64,000 nucleotides of DNA from Streptomyces sp. F63 (GTDB taxonomy: Bacteria > Actinomycetota > Actinomycetes > Streptomycetales > Streptomycetaceae): NCBI RefSeq assembly GCF_018070345.1, contig NZ_JAGPXX010000024.1, forward strand, positions 1-64,000, given 5' to 3'. The notes beneath the pieces were generated by a model that saw only the letters and a list, made by a program, of their open reading frames with translations, was not told where the DNA came from and did no database searches. Of the stretch, positions 16,989-25,259 are shown one piece after another. The position numbers were made by a program, and so were the translations under genes. Position 1 is the stretch's first letter, and each line of letters starts with the position of its first letter.

Positions 16989-17034
16989 CGTGCAAGTAGT
17001 CCGTTTCGTGAAGACGGCGGCCCCGGCGCCGCGA

Positions 17035-18768
17035 TCAGTACCCTTCGGGAGCAGCAGGGAGATCCGTCTCCTCGAGCTCGTCGAACTCGTCGTCCAAATT
17101 CAATGAATCCAGCGTGGGAGTGTCTTCGTAACCCCACTCCGCCATACGGCTGATGAAATCGCCCAGCTGCTCCCGGATACGTTCCTGGCGCAAGGAGAGA
17201 AAGGCGTCACGGTCCCGATCCGCCAATACGGCGACATCGCGGTCGAGCTGGTGTGAGGCCAGGACGGCGTCCCAGGTCCGGTCGTCGATCTCCAGGGGCT
17301 GCATCACGATGGCTGCCGGGATCTCGGATACGGGATCCATGCTCGTGGGCAGGAACAGTCGATTGGCGGGCGACAGCCTCGGCCGTGGGTCCCCGAGGCG
17401 GGGGTAGATCATTGGGGCGGCGCTGGCCGCGGTCCTCTCCTGCTGCAGCAGAGTGTTGAGGCTCTGTGCGTCCAGAACCTCGCCCGTGGTGAGCGAACGG
17501 GGCCCCAGGGACCACCAGGCGCTCAGGATGATCTTCGTCGTTGCTTCGTTGGTGCGGAAGCGGTCAGTGCTCGGCACGACGGGCTCTGCGCCAGAGATGG
17601 TGTCCAGCATGGCGCGGAGTGAGCCTTCCTCTTCGCCTGGCCGAATCTTGCCGCCGAGGGTGCGGCTGAACTGCGTGAAACTTCCTCTGAAAACCATGGG
17701 GCCGACAAGCGAGAGCCGCCAATACAACCTCCGCAGCAACCGGAGATTGTTGGGCCCCGGCTCCGGAAAGTGCGCAAAGAACCGAGTCAGGGTCACGAGC
17801 AGGGCCCTGTAGGGCAGCAAGGCGATATGAGGTACGCCGGCTTCCCTGATCAGAAAGTTGACCGCTCGAACCAGCGCTTCCTCCCCCTGGGAGAAAGCCG
17901 TGAGCTCGTCCTCGTCGGGGAACTCGGACTGCGTACGGCGACCAGCCGGAGAGAACTCGACACGGATGTCCCGCATCGGGTCGGGGCCGCGCCGTGCCAG
18001 AACCGACGCGAGGATGGTGCCCATGTCGATGCTGCCGAAGCCCGTCCGGGCCGCGACATTATCCGAAATCCTGGCCAGCGTCAGGCGTTCGTCAGCGCCC
18101 TTCTCCTCACCCGAGTACAGTGCGGAAAAAATCTCGCCGCGGTTCAGCTTGCGGCCGAAATTGTTCATCCGATCGAAAATATCGGTCAGGACGGCTCTGT
18201 CATCCTGCCGCACCAGGTAGGCGGGGACCTTGTACTGCCTCAGTGCGGTGGCCACGCGCTCGGCTTCGTCGAAATAGTCGGAAGCGGCCAGACCATCGGT
18301 CCGGAACCACGTGAGCAGCCTTTTGAGATCAAACAGGACGGGCAGGGCGACGTGGTGCGGCTCAGGAGAATGCGGACTCTCCACGAATTCCTTCGCAGCC
18401 AGGTCGTAGTACACGTTGAAGGGCTTGTAGGGGTGGCCCTCCGGACTCAGGGCGTTGGCCAGGCTTGTCAGACGCTGTTGCCCGTCCACGACCCACAACG
18501 ACTCGTCATGTGCCGGCGCCGTCAGCCGGAGTCGCCCCAGCATGAACTGCTCCGGCTGCTGCCTGCGTACCCACAACAGCAGGTTGCCGATGGGGTAGCC
18601 CTTCACGATGCTGTCGAACAGACGCAATACGTCCTCACTCTGCCAGCGGAAGTCGCGCTGGAAGTGGGGTACACGGATCCGTCCGCCCCAGGCGAGCGGG
18701 ACCAGGTCTCCGAGCTCATAAGTGGTGGCAGTGGGCTGCGCCTCGAGCCCTCCGGGACCGGTCGTCAT
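17035..18768 (-). CDS. DUF262 (GmrS/ParB-like DGQQR) protein, putative defence effector
   Basis: A 577-residue protein. The N-terminal DUF262 fold shows VPHFQRDFRW (33-42), YPIGNLLLW (58-66), the catalytic-type DGQQR (95-99) and IFDRMNNFGRKLNRGE (197-212). These are hallmarks of the ParB/Srx-like domain found in GmrSD type IV restriction enzymes and other anti-phage proteins. There is no C-terminal DUF1524 HNH nuclease; the last 350 residues are helical, of unknown function, with an acidic tail. The ATG at 18768 has GGAGA 6-7 nt upstream. It precedes hipA by 46 nt and is likely co-transcribed. The lower GC suggests horizontal acquisition. Function is inferred. Confidence 0.8.
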   Translation of the reverse strand: MTTGPGGLEAQPTATTYELGDLVPLAWGGRIRVPHFQRDFRWQSEDVLRLFDSIVKGYPIGNLLLWVRRQQPEQFMLGRLRLTAPAHDESLWVVDGQQRLTSLANALSPEGHPYKPFNVYYDLAAKEFVESPHSPEPHHVALPVLFDLKRLLTWFRTDGLAASDYFDEAERVATALRQYKVPAYLVRQDDRAVLTDIFDRMNNFGRKLNRGEIFSALYSGEEKGADERLTLARISDNVAARTGFGSIDMGTILASVLARRGPDPMRDIRVEFSPAGRRTQSEFPDEDELTAFSQGEEALVRAVNFLIREAGVPHIALLPYRALLVTLTRFFAHFPEPGPNNLRLLRRLYWRLSLVGPMVFRGSFTQFSRTLGGKIRPGEEEGSLRAMLDTISGAEPVVPSTDRFRTNEATTKIILSAWWSLGPRSLTTGEVLDAQSLNTLLQQERTAASAAPMIYPRLGDPRPRLSPANRLFLPTSMDPVSEIPAAIVMQPLEIDDRTWDAVLASHQLDRDVAVLADRDRDAFLSLRQERIREQLGDFISRMAEWGYEDTPTLDSLNLDDEFDELEETDLPAAPEGY

Positions 18769-18892
18769 AGCTGTCTCCAAGGGGGCATGCGGGGGGGCCG
18801 GCCATATGCGCCTGCGGCAAGGTGATTGTTTCATGCCCCGTGGCGGCTGATCCGTCGATTTCGCTGGGCATGAGACTCGGGCAGAGAAGCCG

Positions 18893-19110
18893 GAGCCTGT
18901 CCCGTCCCGATCACTCATGTCTGGATTCGCCGGTCTGCGACAGGCCCCTGGACCCGGCAGTTGCCCAGGGCTGGGCGTGGTGATCACTCGCATGCCGAGT
19001 GAAATGTGGTCCGACCGTTCTCGCCAGTGAGCGGACGCGGTCCGGTCCCGACCTGCGGCGGCAGTTCAACGGTGTGGTGTGGCGCTCGAGCCGGGACCCC
19101 GTGACGCGGT
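18893..19110 (+). pseudogene. possible remnant of an IS5-type transposase
   Basis: On the plus strand a frame beginning MPSEMW (ATG at 18992) is cut by a stop after 12 codons. A second frame about 64 nt later reads DLRRQFNGVVWRSSRD, which resembles the NGV-WR-RTG region of IS5-family transposases. A 7-bp inverted pair GCCTGTC/GACAGGC (18895-18901 and 18939-18945) lies just before. The resemblance is short and may be chance. Confidence 0.25.
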
Positions 19111-19291
19111 GTGCCGGAAGAGCGCGGTTCCTGGTCGACCGTTGACGGAGCGCTCCAACGGCGAACGGCGACCCGGCCCCCGGCCGCACCCTTCGTGACC
19201 TGCCGTGCTCGCTCGGCCGTTCCCCGCCCCGCCCAGGGCCCGGACCCGGGACAGTCCGCGGGCCGGGCCGGGCGGTGAGGGTGCGCCGGGG

Positions 19292-19311
19292 GCTCCGCCG
19301 CTGGGCGGGGC
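19292..19311 (-). terminator. hairpin after the suf operon
   Basis: GCTCCGCC (19292-19299) pairs with GGCGGGGC (19304-19311) around a GCTG tetraloop, with one wobble. It starts 18 bp past the last suf-cluster stop in the direction of transcription. Confidence 0.4.
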
Positions 19312-19328
19312 GGGCCCGCGCCGCCGCG

Positions 19329-19664
19329 TCAGACGTTGAAGCCCAGGGCGCGGAGCTGTTCGCGGCCCTCGTCGGTGATCTTGTCGGGGCCCCACGGCGG
19401 CATCCAGACCCAGTTGATCCGCAGCTCGTTGACGATCCCGTCGGTGGCCGACTTCGCCTGGTCCTCGATGACGTCGGTCAGCGGGCAGGCCGCCGAGGTC
19501 AGCGTCATGTCGATGGTGGCGACGTTGGAGTCGTCGACGTGGATGCCGTAGATCAGGCCGAGGTTGACGACGTCGATGCCCAGCTCCGGGTCGACGACGT
19601 CGTAGAGGGCCTCGCGGACCTCCTCCTCGCTCGCGGGCTTGGTGCTCTGTGCGGTCTCGGTCAT
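19329..19664 (-). CDS. DUF59/MIP18-family Fe-S assembly factor (SufT-like)
   Basis: A 111-residue metal-sulfur cluster biosynthesis protein. It has the family pattern VVDPELGIDVVNLGLIY and the conserved Cys in TSAACPLTDVI, and ends with WGPDKITDEGREQLRALGF. Relatives help deliver Fe-S clusters to client proteins. The ATG at 19664 overlaps the sufU stop by four bases and is preceded by AAGGAG with a 5-nt spacer. It is the last gene of the suf operon. Confidence 0.9.
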   Translation of the reverse strand: MTETAQSTKPASEEEVREALYDVVDPELGIDVVNLGLIYGIHVDDSNVATIDMTLTSAACPLTDVIEDQAKSATDGIVNELRINWVWMPPWGPDKITDEGREQLRALGFNV

Positions 19665-20125
19665 GCCGACTCCTTCACTGACTCGTCGCCCAGTGCCTGC
19701 GCCGTGGCGTCCTTCCAGGCCATCCAGGAGAGCAGGGCGCACTTCACGCGCGCCGGGTACTTCGAGACGCCGGCGAACGCGACCGCGTCCTCCAGCACCT
19801 CCTCCATCGCGTCGTCGGGCTCCAGCCTGCCCTTGGACTGCATCAGCTCCAGGAAGGTCTCCTGGATCCTCCGCGCCTCGGCGAGCTCCTTGCCGACCAG
19901 CAGTTCGTTGAGCACCGAGGCGCTGGCCTGGCTGATGGAGCAGCCCTGGCCGTCGTAGCTGACGTCCTCGATGGTCTCGCCGTCGAGCCGCACGCGCAGG
20001 GTGATCTCGTCCCCGCACGTCGGGTTGACGTGGTGCACCTCGGCGTCGCCCTCGCGCAGACCGCGCCCGTGGGGGTGCTTGTAGTGGTCCAGGATGACGT
20101 CCTGGTACATGGAATCCAGCTTCAC
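19661..20125 (-). CDS. sufU: Fe-S assembly sulfur-transfer protein SufU
   Basis: A 154-residue SufU/IscU-type protein. It accepts sulfur from SufS and passes it on for cluster assembly; in Gram-positives it is mainly a zinc-dependent sulfurtransferase. The ligand set C37 with D39 (PTCGDE), C62 (GQGCSIS) and C129 (VKCALL) is complete. The GTG at 20125 gives the common streptomycete N-terminus MKLDSMYQ and has GAGGG upstream; an ATG at 20110 is an alternative. It is 31 nt downstream of sufS and coupled to the DUF59 gene. Confidence 0.93.
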   Translation of the reverse strand: MKLDSMYQDVILDHYKHPHGRGLREGDAEVHHVNPTCGDEITLRVRLDGETIEDVSYDGQGCSISQASASVLNELLVGKELAEARRIQETFLELMQSKGRLEPDDAMEEVLEDAVAFAGVSKYPARVKCALLSWMAWKDATAQALGDESVKESA

Positions 20126-20156
20126 AGCAGTCAGCCCTCGTCCGTCCGTCAGTCCG

Positions 20157-21428
20157 TCAGCCGAAGAAGTTCCGTACGTGCTCCAGGCCGTCGACCAGGG
20201 CGTCGACCTCGGCCGGGGTGGAGTACAGATAGAACGACGCCCGCGTGGTCGCGGGAATTCCGTACCGCAGGCAGACGGGCCGCGCGCAGTGGTGGCCGAC
20301 CCGCACGGCGATGCCCTGCTCGTCGAGGACCTGGCCCACGTCGTGCGGGTGGATGTCGCCGAGCGTGAAGGAGATCGCCGCGCCGCGGTCCTCGGCCGTC
20401 ACCGGGCCGATGATCCGCAGGTCCGGGACCTCCCGGAGCCGGCGGACGGCGTACTCGGTGATGGTGTGCTCATGGGCCGCGATCTTGTCCATGCCGATCG
20501 AGGAGAGGTAGTCCACGGCCGCGCCGAGGCCGACGGCCTGCGCGATCGGGGGCGTACCCGCCTCGAACTTGTACGGCGCCGGGGCGTAGGTCGACTGGTG
20601 CATCGACACCGTCTCGATCATCTCGCCGCCGCCCAGGAACGGCGGCAGGTCCTCCAGCAGCTCCTGCCGGCCCCAGAGCACGCCGATGCCGGTCGGGCCG
20701 CACATCTTGTGGCCGGTGAAGGCCACGAAGTCGGCCTGGAGCGCCTGCACGTCCACCGGCATGTGCGGGGCGGCCTGGGAGGCGTCGATGACGGTGAGCG
20801 CGCCGACGTCCTGGGCCCGGCGGATGATCTGCTCCACCGGGTTGACGGTGCCCATGATGTTGGAGACCAGGGTGAACGAGACGACCTTGGTCTTCTCGGT
20901 GATGATCCGGTCGATCTCCGACAGGTCGAGCCGGCCGTCGTCGGTGAGGCCGAACCACTTCAGCTTCGCGCCGGTGCGCTGCGCGAGCAGCTGCCACGGA
21001 ACGATGTTGGAGTGGTGCTCCATCTCCGTTATGACGATTTCGGTGTCGCTGTCCACGCGGTAGGGCTCGTCGGCCCAGCCCAGCATGTTGGCGACGAGGT
21101 TGAGCGACTCCGAGGCGTTCTTGGTGAAGATCACTTCGTCGCGGCTGGGGGCGTTGACGAACGCGGCGACCTTGTCACGGGCGCCCTCGTACAGCGCCGT
21201 GGCCTCCTCCGCGAGCACGTGCACACCGCGGTGCACATTGGCGTTGTGGCGCTCGTAGTACGCGTTCAGCGCGTCGAGGACCTGGCGCGGCTTCTGCGAG
21301 GTGGCCGCGTTGTCCAGGTACACGATCTTCCTCCCGTCGTGGACCGTGCGGTCCAGGAGGGGGAAGTCCTTGCGGATCGCCTCCACGTCGTACGACGACG
21401 CCGTGAGGAGGCCCGGCAGCTGTGTCAC
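20157..21428 (-). CDS. sufS: cysteine desulfurase SufS
   Basis: A 423-residue PLP-dependent group II cysteine desulfurase that takes sulfur from cysteine for Fe-S assembly. The PLP-binding lysine is K241 in FTGHKMCGP. The histidine region is MEHHSN. The active-site cysteine lies in VGHHCARP near residue 377. The N-terminal YLDNAATSQKP is typical. The GTG at 21428 is five nt after the sufC stop. It acts together with SufU, encoded next. Confidence 0.95.
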   Translation of the reverse strand: MTQLPGLLTASSYDVEAIRKDFPLLDRTVHDGRKIVYLDNAATSQKPRQVLDALNAYYERHNANVHRGVHVLAEEATALYEGARDKVAAFVNAPSRDEVIFTKNASESLNLVANMLGWADEPYRVDSDTEIVITEMEHHSNIVPWQLLAQRTGAKLKWFGLTDDGRLDLSEIDRIITEKTKVVSFTLVSNIMGTVNPVEQIIRRAQDVGALTVIDASQAAPHMPVDVQALQADFVAFTGHKMCGPTGIGVLWGRQELLEDLPPFLGGGEMIETVSMHQSTYAPAPYKFEAGTPPIAQAVGLGAAVDYLSSIGMDKIAAHEHTITEYAVRRLREVPDLRIIGPVTAEDRGAAISFTLGDIHPHDVGQVLDEQGIAVRVGHHCARPVCLRYGIPATTRASFYLYSTPAEVDALVDGLEHVRNFFG

Positions 21429-21433
21429 TCGGC

Positions 21434-22189
21434 TCAGGCCTCCTTCGTGTAGGCCTCGTAGCCCTCGGCCTCGAGCTTGTCGGCCAGCTCCGGGCCGCCG
21501 GACTCGGCGATCCGGCCCTTGGCGAACACATGCACGTGGTCGGGCTTGATGTACCGCAGGATGCGGGTGTAGTGCGTGATCAGCAGGGTGCCGGTCTCGC
21601 CGGTCTCGCGGACGCGGTTGACGCCCTCGGAGACGGTGCGCAGCGCGTCCACGTCCAGACCGGAGTCGGTCTCGTCGAGGATCGCCACCTTCGGCTTGAG
21701 CAGCTCCAGCTGAAGGATCTCGTGGCGCTTCTTCTCACCGCCGGAGAAGCCCTCGTTGACGTTGCGCTCGGCGAAGGCCGGGTCCATGTTCAGCCGCTCC
21801 ATGGCTCCCTTGACCTCCTTCACCCAGGTGCGCAGCTTGGGGGCCTCGCCGCGGACGGCGGTGGCGGAGGTGCGGAGGAAGTTGGAGACGGAGACGCCGG
21901 GGACCTCGACCGGGTACTGCATGGCGAGGAAGAGGCCGGCGCGGGCCCGCTCGTCGACGGACATCTCCAGGACGTCCTCGCCGTCGAGGGTGACGGTCCC
22001 GCGGGTCACGGTGTACTTGGGGTGGCCCGCGAGGGAGTAGGCGAGGGTGGACTTGCCGGAGCCGTTGGGGCCCATGATGGCGTGCGTCTCGCCCTGCTTC
22101 ACGGTCAGGTCGACCCCGGACAGGATCTCCTTCGTGCCGTTCTCGACCTCGACGGAGACGTGCAGGTCGTGGATTTCAAGCGTTGCCAT
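21434..22189 (-). CDS. sufC: Fe-S assembly ATPase SufC
   Basis: A 251-residue soluble ABC-type ATPase that powers the SufBCD scaffold. Walker A is GPNGSGKST (about 39-47). The signature is the SufC-specific FSGGEKKR. Walker B is VAILDETDSGLD, and the switch histidine is in LLITHY. The start ATG is at 22189. It lies between the Rieske gene (7-nt gap) and sufS. Confidence 0.95.
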   Translation of the reverse strand: MATLEIHDLHVSVEVENGTKEILSGVDLTVKQGETHAIMGPNGSGKSTLAYSLAGHPKYTVTRGTVTLDGEDVLEMSVDERARAGLFLAMQYPVEVPGVSVSNFLRTSATAVRGEAPKLRTWVKEVKGAMERLNMDPAFAERNVNEGFSGGEKKRHEILQLELLKPKVAILDETDSGLDVDALRTVSEGVNRVRETGETGTLLITHYTRILRYIKPDHVHVFAKGRIAESGGPELADKLEAEGYEAYTKEA

Positions 22190-22196
22190 GGATGCC

Positions 22197-22544
22197 TCAG
22201 GACTCCTGGGTGACGGAGACGAGCACAGCCGCGTCGGGGCCGTCTCCTTCGATCTTTACGGGGTATACGGGGACGGGGCGGGTGGCGGGCGGGCCGGAGG
22301 GCTTGCCGGAGCGCAGGTCGAACCGCGAGCCGTGCAGCCAGCACTCGATCTGGCAGTCCTCGACCTCGCCCTCGGAGAGCGAGACGTTCGCGTGCGAGCA
22401 GATGTCGTAAATCGCGTACACCTCTCCCTCGGTCCGGACGACCGAGACGGGGGTGCCGCCGATCTCCACCCGCCTGGGGGTGTCCTCCTCCAGCTCGGAC
22501 AGCCCGCAGACCCGGACGAACTCGGTACCGGTGCCGGGGGCCAT
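22197..22544 (-). CDS. Rieske-type ferredoxin in the suf operon
   Basis: A 115-residue [2Fe-2S] Rieske protein of the dioxygenase-ferredoxin type. Its ligands are C49-x-H51 and C68-x2-H71. It has no signal peptide and is cytoplasmic. It is embedded between sufD and sufC, with its ATG overlapping the sufD stop by one base (TGATG). A role in electron supply for cluster assembly or repair is a reasonable inference from position, but is not shown. Confidence 0.9.
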   Translation of the reverse strand: MAPGTGTEFVRVCGLSELEEDTPRRVEIGGTPVSVVRTEGEVYAIYDICSHANVSLSEGEVEDCQIECWLHGSRFDLRSGKPSGPPATRPVPVYPVKIEGDGPDAAVLVSVTQES

Positions 22545-23716
22545 CAGACCGACGCCTCCAGCTCCGCGTCGATCTTCTCCAGCAGCCGTTCCTGCAGCTC
22601 GGGGAGGTTGATCTGCTGGACCAGCTCGGCGAAGAAGCCGCGGACGACCAGCCGGCGGGCCTCGTCGGCGGGAATGCCGCGGGCCATCAGGTAGAACAGC
22701 TGCTCGTCCTCGAAGCGGCCGGTGGCCGAGGCGTGGCCGGCGCCGAGGATCTCACCGGTCTCGATCTCCAGATTGGGGACCGAGTCCACCCGGGCGCCGT
22801 CGGTGAGGACGAGGTTCCGGTTGAGTTCGTAGGTGTCGGTGCCCTCGGCCGCCGCGCGGATGAGGACGTCGCCGATCCAGACGGCGTGCGCGTCCTCGCC
22901 CTGCAGCGCGCCCTTGTAGACGACGTTGCTGCGGCAGTGCGGGATGGCGTGGTCGACGAAGAGCCGGTGCTCCTGGTGCTGGCCGTTGTCGGTGAAGTAC
23001 AGACCGTAGAGCTCGGCCTCGCCGCCGGGGCCCGCGTAGTTGATCCGCGGGTGGAGCCGGACCAGGTCGCCGCCGAAGGTGACGATCACGGACTTGAAGG
23101 TGGCGTCGCGGCCGACCAGCGCGGTGTGCTGTCCGGCGTGCACGGCCGTGCCGTCCCAGTCCTGGACGGAGACGGCGGTGAGCTTGGCCCCGTCCCCGAG
23201 GACGTACTCGACGTTGCCGCCGAACGTGGCGTCACCCGTGTGGTCGAGGACGACGACCGCCTCGGCGAAGGCGCCGACCTCGATGACGTGGTGGGCGTAG
23301 GCGGTGCCGCCCTGCCCGTGCACGGAGATCCGTACCGGCTCGGAGAGCACGGTCTCCTTGGGGATGGTGACGACCGTGGCTTTCTCGAAGGAGCTGTACG
23401 CCTGGGCGGCGACCCGGTCGACGGGCTTGCCGGCCCGGCCCAGCCGGGGGTCGTCCCGCCCGGCCCGCTCCTGGGTGGCCTCGGCGGGGGTGAAGACCTC
23501 GTAGCGGACGCCGCCGTCGTCCACGGCGGTGCCGTCGTGCAGTCCGCGGAGACGCTCCAGCGGGGTGAACCGCCACTCCTCCTCGCGGCCGTGCGGCACG
23601 GGGAAGTCCGCCACGTCATAGGAGGCGGGCGCGCTCACCCGGGCGTCGGCGGGATGGTCACCGCCCACCTGAATGGCACCTTCCGTGGTGCTGCCCACCG
23701 GGATGTTGTCAGCCAT
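22544..23716 (-). CDS. sufD: Fe-S assembly scaffold SufD
   Basis: A 390-residue SufBD-core protein that pairs with SufB and SufC. The beta-helix core includes RLHPRINYAGPGGEAELYGLY, followed by RSNVVYKGALQG. The family C-terminal motif GRFEDEQLFYLMARGIP is present. The N-terminal region is shorter and more acidic than in SufB. The ATG at 23716 lies 121 nt after the sufB stop, the longest gap within the suf genes, which may hold an internal control element I cannot identify. Confidence 0.93.
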   Translation of the reverse strand: MADNIPVGSTTEGAIQVGGDHPADARVSAPASYDVADFPVPHGREEEWRFTPLERLRGLHDGTAVDDGGVRYEVFTPAEATQERAGRDDPRLGRAGKPVDRVAAQAYSSFEKATVVTIPKETVLSEPVRISVHGQGGTAYAHHVIEVGAFAEAVVVLDHTGDATFGGNVEYVLGDGAKLTAVSVQDWDGTAVHAGQHTALVGRDATFKSVIVTFGGDLVRLHPRINYAGPGGEAELYGLYFTDNGQHQEHRLFVDHAIPHCRSNVVYKGALQGEDAHAVWIGDVLIRAAAEGTDTYELNRNLVLTDGARVDSVPNLEIETGEILGAGHASATGRFEDEQLFYLMARGIPADEARRLVVRGFFAELVQQINLPELQERLLEKIDAELEASV

Positions 23717-23837
23717 GGCTAGTCGTACTGCTCACTTTCTGCCTGATTGTGATCGCTCAAGGTCTGTGGGCGGCCGCCGCCCCGCACCCGGTCGGACGGG
23801 CACGGGACGGCGGGGGCCCGGACGGCGCCGGCCGGGA

Positions 23838-25259
23838 TCAGCCGACCGCGCCCTCCATCTGCAGTTCGATCAGCCGGTTCAGCTCCAGCGCGTACTCCAT
23901 GGGCAGCTCGCGCGCGATCGGCTCGACGAAGCCGCGCACGATCATCGCCATGGCCTCGTCCTCGGAGAGACCGCGGCTCATCAGGTAGAAGAGCTGGTCC
24001 TCGCTGACCTTGGAGACCGTCGCCTCGTGGCCCATGGACACGTCGTCCTCGCGGACGTCCACATAGGGGTAGGTGTCCGAGCGGGAGACGGTGTCCACCA
24101 GCAGGGCGTCGCAGAGGACGTTGGACTTGGAGCCCGCGGCGCCCTCGCCGATCTCGATCAGGCCCCGGTAGGAGGTCCGGCCGCCGCCCCGCGCCACCGA
24201 CTTGGAGACGATGTTCGAGGAGGTGTTGGGGGCCATGTGGACCATCTTGGCGCCCGCGTCCTGGTGCTGGCCCTCGCCGGAGAAGGCGATGGACAGGGTC
24301 TCGCCCTTGGCGTGCTCACCCATGAGGTACACGGCCGGGTACTTCATCGTGACCTTGGAGCCGATGTTGCCGTCGACCCACTCCATGGTCGCGCCCTCGT
24401 AGGCCACGGCGCGCTTGGTGACCAGGTTGTAGACGTTGTTCGACCAGTTCTGGATCGTCGTGTAGCGGCAGCGGGCGCCCTTCTTCACGATGATCTCGAC
24501 GACGGCGCTGTGCAGCGAGTCGGACTTGTAGATCGGGGCGGTGCAGCCCTCGACGTAGTGGACGTAGGCGTCCTCGTCGACGATGATCAGCGTCCGCTCG
24601 AACTGGCCCATGTTCTCGGTGTTGATCCGGAAGTAGGCCTGGAGCGGGATCTCCACGTGCACGCCCTTCGGCACGTAGATGAAGGAACCGCCGGACCACA
24701 CGGCCGTGTTGAGCGCGGCGAACTTGTTGTCGCCGGCCGGGATGACCGTGCCGAAGTACTCCTGGAACAGCTCCGGGTGCTCCCGGAGCGCCGTGTCGGT
24801 GTCCAGGAAGAGGACGCCCTGCTCCTCCAGGTCCTCGCGGATCTGGTGGTAGACGACCTCGGACTCGTACTGGGCGGCGACACCGGCGACGAGGCGCTGC
24901 TTCTCGGCCTCCGGGATGCCCAGCCGGTCGTAGGTGTTCTTGATGTCCTCGGGCAGGTCCTCCCAGCTGGTGGCCTGCTTCTCGGTGGAGCGGACGAAGT
25001 ACTTGATGTTGTCGAAGTCGATGCCGCTGAGGTCGGAGCCCCAGGTCGGCATGGGCTTCTTGCCGAACAGCCGCAGACCCTTGAGCCGCAGCTTCAGCAT
25101 CCACTCCGGCTCGTTCTTCTTCGCCGAGATGTCGCGGACGACCTCCTCGGACAGTCCGCGCTTGGCCGCCGCTCCGGCGGCGTCGGGGTCGGACCAGCCG
25201 TATTCGTAGGTGCCCAGGCCCTCGAGTTCGGGGTGGGCGGTCTCCGTGGGGAGCGTCAT
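23838..25259 (-). CDS. sufB: Fe-S assembly scaffold SufB
   Basis: A 473-residue scaffold subunit on which the nascent Fe-S cluster is built. Typical blocks are TWGSDLSGIDFDNIKYF, FIYVPKGVHVEIPLQAYF, the Cys-containing VEGCTAPIY and GHEATVSKVSEDQLFYLMSR. The ATG at 25259 overlaps the sufR stop by ATGA, so sufR and sufB are translationally coupled and form the head of the operon. Confidence 0.95.
   Translation of the reverse strand: MTLPTETAHPELEGLGTYEYGWSDPDAAGAAAKRGLSEEVVRDISAKKNEPEWMLKLRLKGLRLFGKKPMPTWGSDLSGIDFDNIKYFVRSTEKQATSWEDLPEDIKNTYDRLGIPEAEKQRLVAGVAAQYESEVVYHQIREDLEEQGVLFLDTDTALREHPELFQEYFGTVIPAGDNKFAALNTAVWSGGSFIYVPKGVHVEIPLQAYFRINTENMGQFERTLIIVDEDAYVHYVEGCTAPIYKSDSLHSAVVEIIVKKGARCRYTTIQNWSNNVYNLVTKRAVAYEGATMEWVDGNIGSKVTMKYPAVYLMGEHAKGETLSIAFSGEGQHQDAGAKMVHMAPNTSSNIVSKSVARGGGRTSYRGLIEIGEGAAGSKSNVLCDALLVDTVSRSDTYPYVDVREDDVSMGHEATVSKVSEDQLFYLMSRGLSEDEAMAMIVRGFVEPIARELPMEYALELNRLIELQMEGAVG

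Larger units (their letters stand above)
18769..19328. other. non-coding gap between the DUF262 gene and the suf operon
   Basis: No intact gene is supported. It contains the presumed promoter of the DUF262-hipA unit, a possible decayed transposase fragment (listed separately) and a hairpin just past the suf operon. No HipB-like antitoxin frame was found on either strand. Confidence 0.6.

Noticed and set aside
18911..19189. Minus-strand 92-codon frame upstream of DUF262, considered as a missing HipB antitoxin
   Set aside because: The residues show no helix-turn-helix pattern and look like translated non-coding GC-rich DNA.
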